Under the pieces are notes generated by a model. The model was not told the DNA's origin. It saw only the letters and a list, made by a program, of their open reading frames with translations, and ran no database searches. Shown here in pieces: positions 1 to 6,099 of a DNA stretch of 11,627 nucleotides; positions within the stretch are counted from its first letter, which is position 1; the number at the start of each line of letters is the position of its first letter. The DNA is from Ilumatobacteraceae bacterium (GTDB lineage: Bacteria > Actinomycetota > Acidimicrobiia > Acidimicrobiales > Ilumatobacteraceae), in NCBI GenBank assembly GCA_021741795.1, contig JAIOXC010000036.1, positions 1-11,627 on the forward strand, written 5' to 3'. Position numbers and translations under genes: made by a program.

Positions 1-246
1 CGTCAAAATCTCAAACATTTGTGTTTGATTGTTAAGCCAGTCAGGCGCAATTGTGGTGCCGTGACCCGGTAAGTCAAAATAAATTCGTTGCCATGTTGAT
101 GACTCGTGAAAATTTGGTTCAAGGTCGGCCACCATGTAGCGATGGTCAGCCGACCAGCCATGGATAACCAACAGCGGTCGTCCGATACCCCTTCGACGAA
201 CCTCGAATTCGATTCCATCAACTTCAATCGTCGTCGTAGCTGCCAT
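1..246 (-). CDS. alpha/beta hydrolase fold protein, 3' part missing
   Basis: The reading frame starts at the ATG at 246-244 and runs off the left edge without a stop, giving 82 codons of the N-terminal part. A short beta-strand start (about residues 5-18) is followed by a hydrophobic strand ending in the oxyanion-hole motif HGW (residues 29-31), then by a D-L-P-G-H-G turn (residues 58-63). Both are hallmarks of alpha/beta hydrolases of the prolyl-aminopeptidase / haloalkane-dehalogenase / esterase type. The nucleophile elbow and the catalytic Asp/His lie outside the window, so the substrate cannot be told. There is no Shine-Dalgarno sequence before the ATG. A possible -10 (TAAAGA) ends about 7 bases upstream, as expected of a leaderless message. 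The gene is divergent from the reductase at 306. The family is clear; the specific enzyme is unknown. Confidence 0.8.
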   Translation of the reverse strand, partial: MAATTTIEVDGIEFEVRRRGIGRPLLVIHGWSADHRYMVADLEPNFHESSTWQRIYFDLPGHGTTIAPDWLNNQTQMFEILT

Positions 247-305
247 AGTCACAATCTTTACCTATTGGCGCATAAAGTTTTAATACTCACCGAAAGGCAC
301 ACAAA
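247..305. promoter_or_regulatory. divergent promoter region between hydrolase and reductase
   Basis: This 59-base gap drives two divergent genes. On the + strand TTTACC (257-262) and TTTAAT (279-284), 16 bases apart, form a plausible -35/-10 pair. They are followed by GAAAGG (292-297), a ribosome binding site 8 bases before the ATG at 306. On the - strand TTAAAA (283-278) and TAAAGA (260-255), 17 bases apart, could start a nearly leaderless hydrolase transcript. These are matches by eye to a sigma70-type consensus only. Confidence 0.35.
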
Positions 306-1310
306 ATGAGCAACTTAACCACATCCCGAGCATTTACTGTTGGCAAGATCAACGACGTATGGACACAACAGATCACCGACGTGTCAGTAGACGACCTGGG
401 CGAAGGCGATGTGTTAATTGCTGTGGAGTACTCGTGCATCAACTACAAAGACGGTTTAGCCACAAGCGAAAAGGGTCGCGTTGCACGGATCGATCCCTTG
501 ATTGCAGGAGTGGATCTTGCAGGAACAGTCCTGGAGTCGTCGAGTCCTGAATTTGCAGTTGGCGATCAAGTCATCGCTCATGGTTATGACATTGGTGTTG
601 CACACAATGGTGGATACAGCGCTCTTGCTCGCATACCAGCGCAATGGTTGGTTGCTTTGCCAGCCGGTATGACCGCTCGCACCGCAATGATGATCGGAAC
701 TGCTGGCTTTACTGCGGCGCTCTCGGTTGATGCACTCGAGCGCGCTGGTCTCACCATTGGCTCGGGCCCAGTTTTAGTTACTGGCGCCACAGGAGGCGTT
801 GGTTCAGTTGCTGTTGGCATGTTGGCGGCACGCGGCTACGAGGTTGTTGCGTCTACTGGAAAAGCAGCATCGAGCGATTGGTTGAAGTCGATAGGTGCAA
901 GCGACATTATTTTGCGCGAAGAAACCAGCGCAGAGTCGCCGAAACCACTTGAACGCGAGCGATGGGCAGGATCGGTCGACTGTGTTGGTGGATCAACACT
1001 CGCCTACGTGTTGCGCACTCTCAATTACGGAGCATCAGTTGCGGCAAGTGGCCTTACTGGTGGCAATGGACTAGCCACCACCGTGCTGCCGTTTATCTTG
1101 CGCGGCGTCAATCTGCTCGGTATCGACAGTGTGCAAACACCCATCGCCATCCGTCGCACAATGTGGACACGCATTGCGACCGACTTGCGACCATCGTGGC
1201 TCGACACCGAGCACGCACAAATTATTGGCCTTGCAGAACTACCTGCACAGCTCAACAATATTCTTGCCGGCAAGATGCAAGGTCGAGTACTCGTCGATCC
1301 AAATCTCTAG
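306..1310 (+). CDS. YhdH/AcuI-family NADPH quinone (acryloyl-CoA) reductase
   Basis: The 334-residue protein belongs to the zinc-free medium-chain dehydrogenase/reductase branch that includes E. coli YhdH and the acryloyl-CoA reductase AcuI; family length is about 325-335. It has a GroES-like N-terminal domain with the diagnostic N-Y-K-D (46-49) and the G-x-D-L-A-G turn (68-73). The Rossmann nucleotide loop TGATGGVG is at 159-166, and an S-T-G-K (183-186) sits after the second strand, as expected for NADPH preference. The Cys/His zinc ligands of alcohol dehydrogenases are absent. Known members reduce quinones or acryloyl-CoA to propionyl-CoA in the cytoplasm. Nothing nearby (no DMSP or 3-hydroxypropionate genes) picks between these roles. 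The start is set by GAAAGG 8 bases upstream. The gene converges on thrB and the stop codons overlap. Confidence 0.9.
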   Translation: MSNLTTSRAFTVGKINDVWTQQITDVSVDDLGEGDVLIAVEYSCINYKDGLATSEKGRVARIDPLIAGVDLAGTVLESSSPEFAVGDQVIAHGYDIGVAHNGGYSALARIPAQWLVALPAGMTARTAMMIGTAGFTAALSVDALERAGLTIGSGPVLVTGATGGVGSVAVGMLAARGYEVVASTGKAASSDWLKSIGASDIILREETSAESPKPLERERWAGSVDCVGGSTLAYVLRTLNYGASVAASGLTGGNGLATTVLPFILRGVNLLGIDSVQTPIAIRRTMWTRIATDLRPSWLDTEHAQIIGLAELPAQLNNILAGKMQGRVLVDPNL

Positions 1311-2155
1311 ATAATTACTGCGCCGTGTTGATCAATAGTCAACTCGAGCACATCTCCAGACTGGGGTAACTGCGAAGCAATGTGCTTCGCGTCCGATTTG
1401 GCACACATCACCGCAACTGTTGGTCCCGAACCAGACAACCATGCACACCACGCATTAGTGCTTAAGGCTGCGTCGAGTGCCGCCTTAGATGATGATGCAT
1501 TCGCCAAGCGAATGTCTTGATGAATGCGATCTTGTGTTGCGATGCGCAACAACGCAACATCGCCAGTAGCGAGCGCACCCATGAGTAATGCCGTATGACC
1601 GATGTTGACCACTGCATCGCTGAGCGACAAAGTTGTAGCTATTGCGGTACGAGATTTTTCGGTGCTGGTCTGTGTGTCGGGCACCCATGCAAGGATTGCG
1701 GGATCGAGTGCAAGCGGCAAACGCACCACTTCGCCCGATGCGCTCGCAGTGACACCGCCAACAAGCGAGGCTGCAACGTTGTCAGGATGCCCTTCAAGTT
1801 GCGTGCTTGCATGAAGCAAATCTTTGCGCGCTGCAAAGAGTGCATCGTTGCTTACCCCATGCTTCTGAGCATGAGCCGTGACGACCCCGGCCACTCGAGC
1901 AGCACCGCTAAAACCAAGTCCGCGACCCATCGGGATTTTTGAACGAACCCATATGTCTCCCACTCCGCCATAACTACGAAAAGCAATGTGGCCGGGGTGA
2001 TACTCGTCAATCATTTTTGCGCCAGCCGGAATCACTCCGTTGATTACAGGACCCATTTCGAGATGAACGGAAAGCGCCATACCGAGCACATCAAAGCCAG
2101 GACCAAGATTTGCCGAACTCGCAGGCACGCGAACGAAGAATGATGGCGCAGTCAT
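1307..2155 (-). CDS. thrB: homoserine kinase (GHMP kinase family)
   Basis: Homoserine kinase phosphorylates homoserine with ATP in threonine biosynthesis. The 282-residue protein shows all three GHMP-kinase regions: the N-terminal P-A-S-S-A-N-L-G-P-G-F-D (11-22), the ATP loop (75-85), and the C-terminal S-G-S-G-P-T-V (241-247). It also has E-G-H-P-D-N-V (121-127), typical of ThrB. The ATP loop reads G-L-G-F-S-G where most ThrB proteins have G-L-G-S-S-A; the second serine (S83) is kept. The protein is about 25 residues shorter than E. coli ThrB, mainly in the N-terminal half. It starts 6 bases after the trpD stop with no clear ribosome binding site, so translation is probably coupled to trpD. 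Its TAG stop lies inside the CTAG that also ends the convergent reductase. Confidence 0.87.
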   Translation of the reverse strand: MTAPSFFVRVPASSANLGPGFDVLGMALSVHLEMGPVINGVIPAGAKMIDEYHPGHIAFRSYGGVGDIWVRSKIPMGRGLGFSGAARVAGVVTAHAQKHGVSNDALFAARKDLLHASTQLEGHPDNVAASLVGGVTASASGEVVRLPLALDPAILAWVPDTQTSTEKSRTAIATTLSLSDAVVNIGHTALLMGALATGDVALLRIATQDRIHQDIRLANASSSKAALDAALSTNAWCAWLSGSGPTVAVMCAKSDAKHIASQLPQSGDVLELTIDQHGAVII

Positions 2156-2161
2156 AGCGAA

Positions 2162-3214
2162 CTATTTTGCCACAGAGTTGCTAATTTTAATGAGCGCATC
2201 TACAACATTGTTTGCCGCACCCGAATCGATGCTTGCTTGTGAGCGCTCAATTCCGTCTGCCATGTTCGACGCAACACCAGCAACTACCAAACCTGCTGCG
2301 GCATTAAACACAACTATGTCGCGAACTGCTCCGCGCGTGCCAGAAAATGTGTCTCGAATCACTTTCGCGTTGTGTGCTGGGTCTCCACCACGCACCGCAG
2401 TGACGTCTGCAGGCTGCAGTCCAAAAGTTTTTGCATTGAGCACAAATTCAGAAATATCTCCATGATCGATCATGACTACAGGACAGTCTCCACTCAGCGA
2501 CAACTCATCCAACCCACCATGACCGTGCACCACCCATGCTCGTTGCACGCCGCGCCCAGCAATTGCGTGCGCCATCTTGTGCGCCATGTTCGGATCGCCC
2601 ACGCCAACAACCATGTATGCAACTTGTGCGGGGTTGGCCATTGGGCCCAACAAGTTGAAGACTGTCGGAACTCCCAATTCTTTTCGCGTTGGTCCGGCGT
2701 GTCGAAATGCCGGATGAAACTTTGGGGCGAAGCAAAAACCCATACCCGCTCGCTCTACGCACTGCGCAACTCCTGCCCCATCCAGATCGATCTTGACGCC
2801 TAGAGCCTCGAGCACATCTGCCGTTCCACATTGAGACGACGCTGCACGATTACCGTGTTTGCACACCGGCACTCTGGCTCCGGCAACAACGAATGCAGCC
2901 ATCGTCGAGATATTGACAGAGTGCGATTTGTCGCCACCAGTGCCAACAATGTCAATTGCACGAGATGACATTTTTGCGCTCAATGGCACAGACTCCGATG
3001 CGTCAAGCACCGCCGACAACATGCCTTGCAGTTCGTCGGCAGTCTCTCCTTTTGAGCGAAGCGAGGTCACAAATGCCGCAATCTGTGCCGACGTTGTTTC
3101 ACCAAGCAATATTGCATCCATTGCAATTTGCGCATCGTTGGCCGACAAGTCTTCACCTCGCAACAACGTTGCGATTAGTTGCGACCATCCACCAATGCGA
3201 TCGATCGCGCTCAT
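2162..3214 (-). CDS. trpD: anthranilate phosphoribosyltransferase
   Basis: TrpD transfers the phosphoribosyl group of PRPP to anthranilate in tryptophan biosynthesis. The 350-residue protein is normal in length. Counting from the ATG used here, it has the PRPP/Mg loop GTGGD (91-95), N-I-S-T (101-104), K-H-G-N-R followed by A-A-S-S-Q-C-G (119-130), the anthranilate-site region ending R-K-E-L-G (177-181), N-L-L-G-P (187-191), and the metal-binding D-E pair (236-237). The usual serine in S-x-S-G-x-A-D is a cysteine. Start choice: an upstream TTG at 3226 would add four residues, but GGAG (3224-3221) lies exactly 6 bases before the ATG at 3214, so the ATG is preferred. The gene follows the whiB-like stop by 12 bases and precedes thrB by 6, indicating one transcript. 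No other trp gene is in the window. Confidence 0.95.
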   Translation of the reverse strand: MSAIDRIGGWSQLIATLLRGEDLSANDAQIAMDAILLGETTSAQIAAFVTSLRSKGETADELQGMLSAVLDASESVPLSAKMSSRAIDIVGTGGDKSHSVNISTMAAFVVAGARVPVCKHGNRAASSQCGTADVLEALGVKIDLDGAGVAQCVERAGMGFCFAPKFHPAFRHAGPTRKELGVPTVFNLLGPMANPAQVAYMVVGVGDPNMAHKMAHAIAGRGVQRAWVVHGHGGLDELSLSGDCPVVMIDHGDISEFVLNAKTFGLQPADVTAVRGGDPAHNAKVIRDTFSGTRGAVRDIVVFNAAAGLVVAGVASNMADGIERSQASIDSGAANNVVDALIKISNSVAK

Positions 3215-3220
3215 CGCGCG

Positions 3221-3224
3221 CTCC
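3221..3224 (-). promoter_or_regulatory. ribosome binding site that sets the trpD start
   Basis: GGAG on the - strand lies 6 bases upstream of the ATG at 3214. It overlaps the alternative TTG codon at 3226-3224, which would have no comparable site before it. This supports the shorter trpD protein. Confidence 0.6.
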
Positions 3225-3226
3225 AA

Positions 3227-3466
3227 CTACCCAGTTTGTTTGCGTTGACGCAGCATTCGGCGCCTGTCGCGGGCAGTTGTGGCACCCCAGATTCCCTGTT
3301 GTTCGCGATTTTCGAGCGCATAATCCAAACACGCTATGCGCACCTCGCACTCAGAACACACCGAAATAGCAAAGTCGGCATGATCTTCATTGTCTGGATA
3401 GAAAATCTCGGCGTCCAAGCCCTGGCAGGCGCCCTTGGATCTCCAAACCACATCTGCTAACGACAT
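3227..3466 (-). CDS. WhiB-family [4Fe-4S] transcriptional regulator
   Basis: WhiB-like (Wbl) proteins bind a [4Fe-4S] cluster that senses oxygen or NO, and act in transcription, usually together with the principal sigma factor. They are confined to Actinobacteria and their phages. This 79-residue protein has the four cluster cysteines C14, C37, C40 and C46 in the standard C-x2-C-x5-C spacing. It also has the turn motif G-I-W-G-A (58-62; most members have G-[VI]-W-G-G) and a basic C-terminal tail (66-76) that would contact DNA. Which Wbl class it belongs to cannot be decided by eye. A purine-rich AAGGGGGG lies about 6 bases before the ATG. It is the first gene of an apparent operon with trpD and thrB, an unusual partnership for a regulator. 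Confidence 0.95.
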   Translation of the reverse strand: MSLADVVWRSKGACQGLDAEIFYPDNEDHADFAISVCSECEVRIACLDYALENREQQGIWGATTARDRRRMLRQRKQTG

Positions 3467-3608
3467 TCAGGCCCCCCTTGCGCTCAGCACTGAGCACAAT
3501 TTCCCTAGGCATGACTGTAGAACCCAAAGTCGCAGTCCTGCCAATCCAAAATGGCCACAACTTCGGGCAATACCTTTACCAGATAAGGGTCAGAGGTGCC
3601 CCTACTAA
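3467..3608 (-). promoter_or_regulatory. upstream region of the whiB-trpD-thrB operon
   Basis: This 142-base gap separates the DUF3501 stop from the whiB-like start, both genes reading leftward. A possible promoter is TTGGCA (3544-3539) and TACAGT (3519-3514) with a long 19-base spacer. Between it and the gene is a perfect inverted repeat, GCTCAG-CA-CTGAGC (3482-3495). Upstream of it is an imperfect 19-base palindrome (3572-3590, 7 of 9 pairs matching around one central base). There is no convincing terminator after the DUF3501 gene. All of this is by eye. Confidence 0.35.
3482..3495. repeat. perfect 6-2-6 inverted repeat in the whiB leader
   Basis: GCTCAG and CTGAGC are separated by CA. The site is 16 bases upstream of the whiB-like start codon, downstream of the possible promoter. 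A two-base loop makes an RNA hairpin of full length unlikely, so a dimeric-protein operator is the simpler reading. It could also be chance. Confidence 0.4.
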
Positions 3609-4208
3609 TTAATCGCGAAGATCGGTGAGTAATTCGTCAGTCACAAACTTGGGCAACAGAGCAACCTCTATATATGCAGGGTGCACGCAAAGAATCTCAA
3701 CGTCGCCAGAAGCGAATGCTTCAACTTGCTCTGGCGTAAATTCAAAACGGATGTAGTGAACGGCTGCAGTTACATTGTCGCGCGTCAGTGTTTCGGCATG
3801 ACCTTCTTCTGTGATCGACATGACTGTCGAACCGTCACTCAATCTAATGCCGATTGAACTCTCGATATTGACGAGTTTTGGCAACCACTCAAGCATCTGC
3901 TCTGGCGTCGTGAGTTCAATAAACAAGGTGGCCGAAAGTTGACCCGCTTCCGGGATCAATGGGTTATACGCGTGTAGTTCCTCGAGAATCTGTTCATCGC
4001 GAACAACTTTCTCGGCACGCATCATCTCATGAATTTGTGATTGCATTGTTGCTCGGTTCTCAAACATCAGTGTGACCACTGTGCCGAGTTGCACCCGACG
4101 ACGACGCTTGATTTCAATGATCTCTTCTCGACGCTCGTCGCGAATGCGCTCATACGCACGGAGGTCCAATATGTCGGTCAGTTGTAGTTTGCGGGACGTA
4201 GTCATCAT
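3609..4208 (-). CDS. DUF3501 family protein
   Basis: I recognise this 199-residue protein as a DUF3501 member. The N-terminal part is highly charged, with an R/E/K-rich helix (17-39) ending in R-R-R-R-V. It is followed by F-E-N-R-A-T (49-54), Q-I-H-E-M-M-R-A-E (58-66) and Y-N-P-L-I-P (81-86), the conserved core of the family. The second half is beta-rich with H-P-A-Y (176-179) near the end. There are no transmembrane segments, and its single cysteine (C174) could not bind a cluster alone. The biochemical function is unknown. Family members recur beside rubrerythrin and CCG-domain Fe-S genes, as here, so a role in the same redox or peroxide-defence unit is likely. AGGAG lies 8 bases before the first of two adjacent ATGs, inside the end of the upstream gene. 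The 2-base gap implies translational coupling. Confidence 0.82.
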   Translation of the reverse strand: MMTTSRKLQLTDILDLRAYERIRDERREEIIEIKRRRRVQLGTVVTLMFENRATMQSQIHEMMRAEKVVRDEQILEELHAYNPLIPEAGQLSATLFIELTTPEQMLEWLPKLVNIESSIGIRLSDGSTVMSITEEGHAETLTRDNVTAAVHYIRFEFTPEQVEAFASGDVEILCVHPAYIEVALLPKFVTDELLTDLRD

Positions 4209-4210
4209 TT

Positions 4211-5521
4211 CTATTTCTCCTCTGATTGAATGCCGTAGGCACGTGCAACAACTTGAAGTGGGTGAACTGCTTGTTTGCCTGTTTGTTCGTTGATTGCGGT
4301 ATTGGCGAGATGGCAGTCACCTGTCACGACATCTCCCTGCGCATCATTGATCATCTGACCCAACTTCTCGGCGATTGGAATCGATAGGTGTGCATTTTCT
4401 GCGCGGAGACCCCACATACCATCGATGCCACTGCACTGCTGCACGAGTTTAATCTTTGCTCCGGTGAGCTTCATCAAGTCGCGACTCTTGAGCCCAATGT
4501 TTTGAGCACGTAAATGGCACGGTGTGTGATACGTGATCGTCTCTGGAATTTCACCAGTGAAATTGAGATCGAGTGACTTGCCTTCTGTCTTATGCAAGCG
4601 AATGAGATATTCGGCCGCGTCGTAAGTGTTTTCAGCAACAAGGGTTGCATCGGCACCACCGACGTAGTCGAGATAGTCCTTCTTCAACACATATCCACAA
4701 GTCGGTTGTGGCACAACAATCTCGTTGCCGGCGCGCACTTCGTCTGCCAACATCTTGACATTATTTTTTGCAACCCTGGTGAAGCTGTCCACGTCACCAC
4801 TGTGTAAGAATGGTGCTCCACAGCAAGCCACATCTCCCACGAGGGAACACTCAACACCGTTTCGCTCGTACACCTTGATGAGATCTTGGCCAATTGCTGG
4901 ATCCTGGTACTCAACCAAGCATGTTGGAAACAACGCGACTTTGCCTTGACGATTGAGCATTGTTGTCTTTGGTCGATTTTTGAACCATGTTGAAAAGCGA
5001 CTACGTGCAAATGGAGGCAACATACGAACACTTGAAATACCGGCAGTTTTCTCGACAATCTTGCGCACTACTGAACCAGGTTTTGCGCCCATCACGAGGT
5101 TGGTCACCACACCCATCGACGTAGCCACTTTGCCAATCGCATCAGTGCGACCCATCACTGCTGTAGTCAGTTTGTTGCGAACTGACATTTGCCCATTTTC
5201 GCGACGCATTGCGTCTGCACGCAGCATGAGGCGCGGGAAATCGAGCGCCCATTCATGCTGGTTCGGCGTGTACGGGCAGTTGATGTAACACAACTTGCAT
5301 TGGAAACATTCGTCGATCACATGATCTTGTTGTGATGGTGTCATCTTGCCAGCATCTTGGTCATCGTGAACGTCGATGTAGGAAAATAATGTTGGGAACG
5401 AAGGGCAAAATTTGAAACACAAACGACACCCATGGCAAAGGTCGTACACACGCTCGAGCTCGTGACGGGTGTCGGCCTCGTCGAGGTACATCGGGTGGTT
5501 TGGGTCGTATGTGATTGTCAT
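4211..5521 (-). CDS. Fe-S oxidoreductase with two [4Fe-4S] sites and two CCG domains (HdrD/GlpC-like)
   Basis: The 436-residue cytoplasmic protein starts with two ferredoxin-type C-x2-C-x2-C-x3-C-P motifs (C29, C32, C35, C39 and C72, C75, C78, C82). Two cysteine-rich (CCG) domains follow: C201 with C233-C234 and C275, then C335, C363 and C403. In the second, the CCG is replaced by Q-C-S-G (362-365). This layout is shared by heterodisulfide reductase HdrD, GlpC and related electron carriers, which pass electrons between flavoproteins or quinones and disulfide-like centres. It is not placed with glpA/glpB, and the nearby glpD on the other strand is of the single-subunit type, so GlpC itself is unlikely. 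It lies between rubrerythrin and DUF3501 genes. The inferred role is electron delivery to a peroxide-reducing system. The ribosome binding site is weak (GAAAG). Confidence 0.88.
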   Translation of the reverse strand: MTITYDPNHPMYLDEADTRHELERVYDLCHGCRLCFKFCPSFPTLFSYIDVHDDQDAGKMTPSQQDHVIDECFQCKLCYINCPYTPNQHEWALDFPRLMLRADAMRRENGQMSVRNKLTTAVMGRTDAIGKVATSMGVVTNLVMGAKPGSVVRKIVEKTAGISSVRMLPPFARSRFSTWFKNRPKTTMLNRQGKVALFPTCLVEYQDPAIGQDLIKVYERNGVECSLVGDVACCGAPFLHSGDVDSFTRVAKNNVKMLADEVRAGNEIVVPQPTCGYVLKKDYLDYVGGADATLVAENTYDAAEYLIRLHKTEGKSLDLNFTGEIPETITYHTPCHLRAQNIGLKSRDLMKLTGAKIKLVQQCSGIDGMWGLRAENAHLSIPIAEKLGQMINDAQGDVVTGDCHLANTAINEQTGKQAVHPLQVVARAYGIQSEEK

Positions 5522-5554
5522 TGGGGAGCTTTCAAAAAATTAGAAACTGAATAG

Positions 5555-5565
5555 AAAAGTCTTTT
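5555..5565. promoter_or_regulatory. candidate operator before the Fe-S gene
   Basis: AAAAG-T-CTTTT is a perfect 5-1-5 palindrome, 34 bases upstream of the Fe-S gene start. It lies in the spacer/-35 area of the possible -10 at 5544-5539. Its central AAGTCTT is identical to the core of the palindrome in front of perR (6595-6605). This suggests a shared repressor site, most simply for the PerR-like protein of this operon. No known consensus supports it. Confidence 0.35.
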
Positions 5566-5570
5566 GCATT

Positions 5571-5602
5571 GAGTGGCTGTGCGCCAAAGCACACAGCCAC
5601 TC
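5571..5602 (-). terminator. hairpin after rubrerythrin, partial terminator or RNA end
   Basis: GAGTGGCTGTG (5571-5581) and its exact complement (5592-5602) form an 11-base-pair stem with a 10-base loop. On the - strand it starts 22 bases after the rubrerythrin TAA. The following RNA reads AAUGCAAAAGACUUUU, so the U-run is delayed by about 11 bases and this is not a textbook intrinsic terminator. It may cause partial termination or stabilise the rubrerythrin message end, giving more rubrerythrin than downstream product. Confidence 0.6.
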
Positions 5603-5624
5603 GCTGCGAATTGCAATGATTTGC

Positions 5625-6044
5625 TTAAGCGAGGCTCTTGAGACCGTCAGAGAAACGACCAGCGTGACTCTTCTCGGCGCGTGCAAGTGTCTCGAACCAT
5701 TCGGCGATTTCCGAGAAACCTTCGTCGCGAGCAGTCTTGGCGAAGCCTGGGTACATCTGTGTGTACTCGTAGGTCTCGCCAGCGATTGACGCCTTGAGGT
5801 TTTGCTCGGTGTCACCAATTGGCTCACCAGAAGCAGGGTCGCCAACTTCGGCGAGGTACTCAAGGTGACCGTGTGCGTGACCGGTCTCGCCGTCTGCAAC
5901 GTTTTTGAACAACGATGCAACGTCTGGAAGACCTTCGATGTCTGCCTTCTGTGCGAACCACAAGTAGCGGCGATTGGCTTGGCTTTCGCCAGCAAACGCT
6001 TCCTTGAGATTCTCATGTGTTTTTGTGCCATTTAATCCGGCCAT
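5625..6044 (-). CDS. rubrerythrin, diiron domain only
   Basis: Rubrerythrins are cytoplasmic diiron proteins that reduce hydrogen peroxide to water. The 139-residue protein is a four-helix ferritin-like domain. Its diiron ligands are visible as E20, E53-x2-H56, E90, E93 and E124-x2-H127. The C-terminal rubredoxin domain (two C-x2-C) of classical 190-residue rubrerythrins is absent, and the protein has no cysteine at all. Electrons must therefore come from another protein; the Fe-S protein encoded next is the obvious candidate. Only a weak GAGA ribosome binding site precedes the ATG. The 55-base leader after perR is A-rich on the coding strand. Co-transcription with a PerR-like regulator supports peroxide defence. 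A short member of another ferritin-like group is possible but the ligand pattern favours rubrerythrin. Confidence 0.93.
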   Translation of the reverse strand: MAGLNGTKTHENLKEAFAGESQANRRYLWFAQKADIEGLPDVASLFKNVADGETGHAHGHLEYLAEVGDPASGEPIGDTEQNLKASIAGETYEYTQMYPGFAKTARDEGFSEIAEWFETLARAEKSHAGRFSDGLKSLA

Positions 6045-6099
6045 GATGTTTCTCGCTTTCTGTTTTGTTGTTGGACTTTATCTATTCGTATTTCTATAT
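6045..6099 (-). other. A-rich leader between perR and rubrerythrin
   Basis: The coding strand here is strongly A-rich and contains AATAGATA twice (6104-6097 and 6086-6079), the first copy overlapping the perR stop codon. A half-copy of the AAGTCTT core is seen as AAAGTCC (6079-6073). There is no good hairpin. A rubrerythrin-specific promoter or an unstructured, easily translated leader are both possible; nothing decides between them. Confidence 0.3.

Larger units (their letters stand above)
5522..5624 (-). promoter_or_regulatory. rubrerythrin / Fe-S gene spacer with hairpin and possible internal promoter
   Basis: This 103-base spacer lies inside the - strand operon. After the hairpin at 5571-5602 comes the palindrome AAAAG-T-CTTTT (5555-5565). 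Then comes TCTAAT (5544-5539), five of six matches to a -10 box, about 17 bases before the Fe-S start codon. No good -35 is visible. The arrangement would let the Fe-S and DUF3501 genes be transcribed separately from rubrerythrin. Confidence 0.35.

Noticed and set aside
306..1310. Zinc-dependent alcohol dehydrogenase
   Set aside because: The catalytic and structural zinc cysteines/histidines are missing, and the N-Y-K-D motif points to the zinc-free YhdH/AcuI quinone-reductase branch.
962..1369. Long alternative-frame reading frames over known genes (also 4684-5058, 5540-6031, 6955-7464, 10268-10792)
   Set aside because: They are shadows of well-supported genes, with rare-residue-rich, family-less translations and no ribosome binding sites.
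3215..3226. Longer trpD start at the TTG codon 3226
   Set aside because: The TTG lies on the GGAG ribosome binding site itself and directly abuts the whiB stop. The ATG at 3214 has ideal spacing from that site.
3600..3635. Rho-independent terminator after the DUF3501 gene
   Set aside because: Only a 4-base AGGG/CCCT pairing with a long loop and no U-run is visible, too weak to call.
4211..5521. GlpC, the Fe-S subunit of anaerobic glycerol-3-phosphate dehydrogenase, suggested by the nearby glpD
   Set aside because: The gene is on the opposite strand, in an operon with rubrerythrin and DUF3501. The glpD product is of the single-subunit aerobic type and no glpA/glpB pair is present. The domain layout is shared by many CCG-domain carriers.
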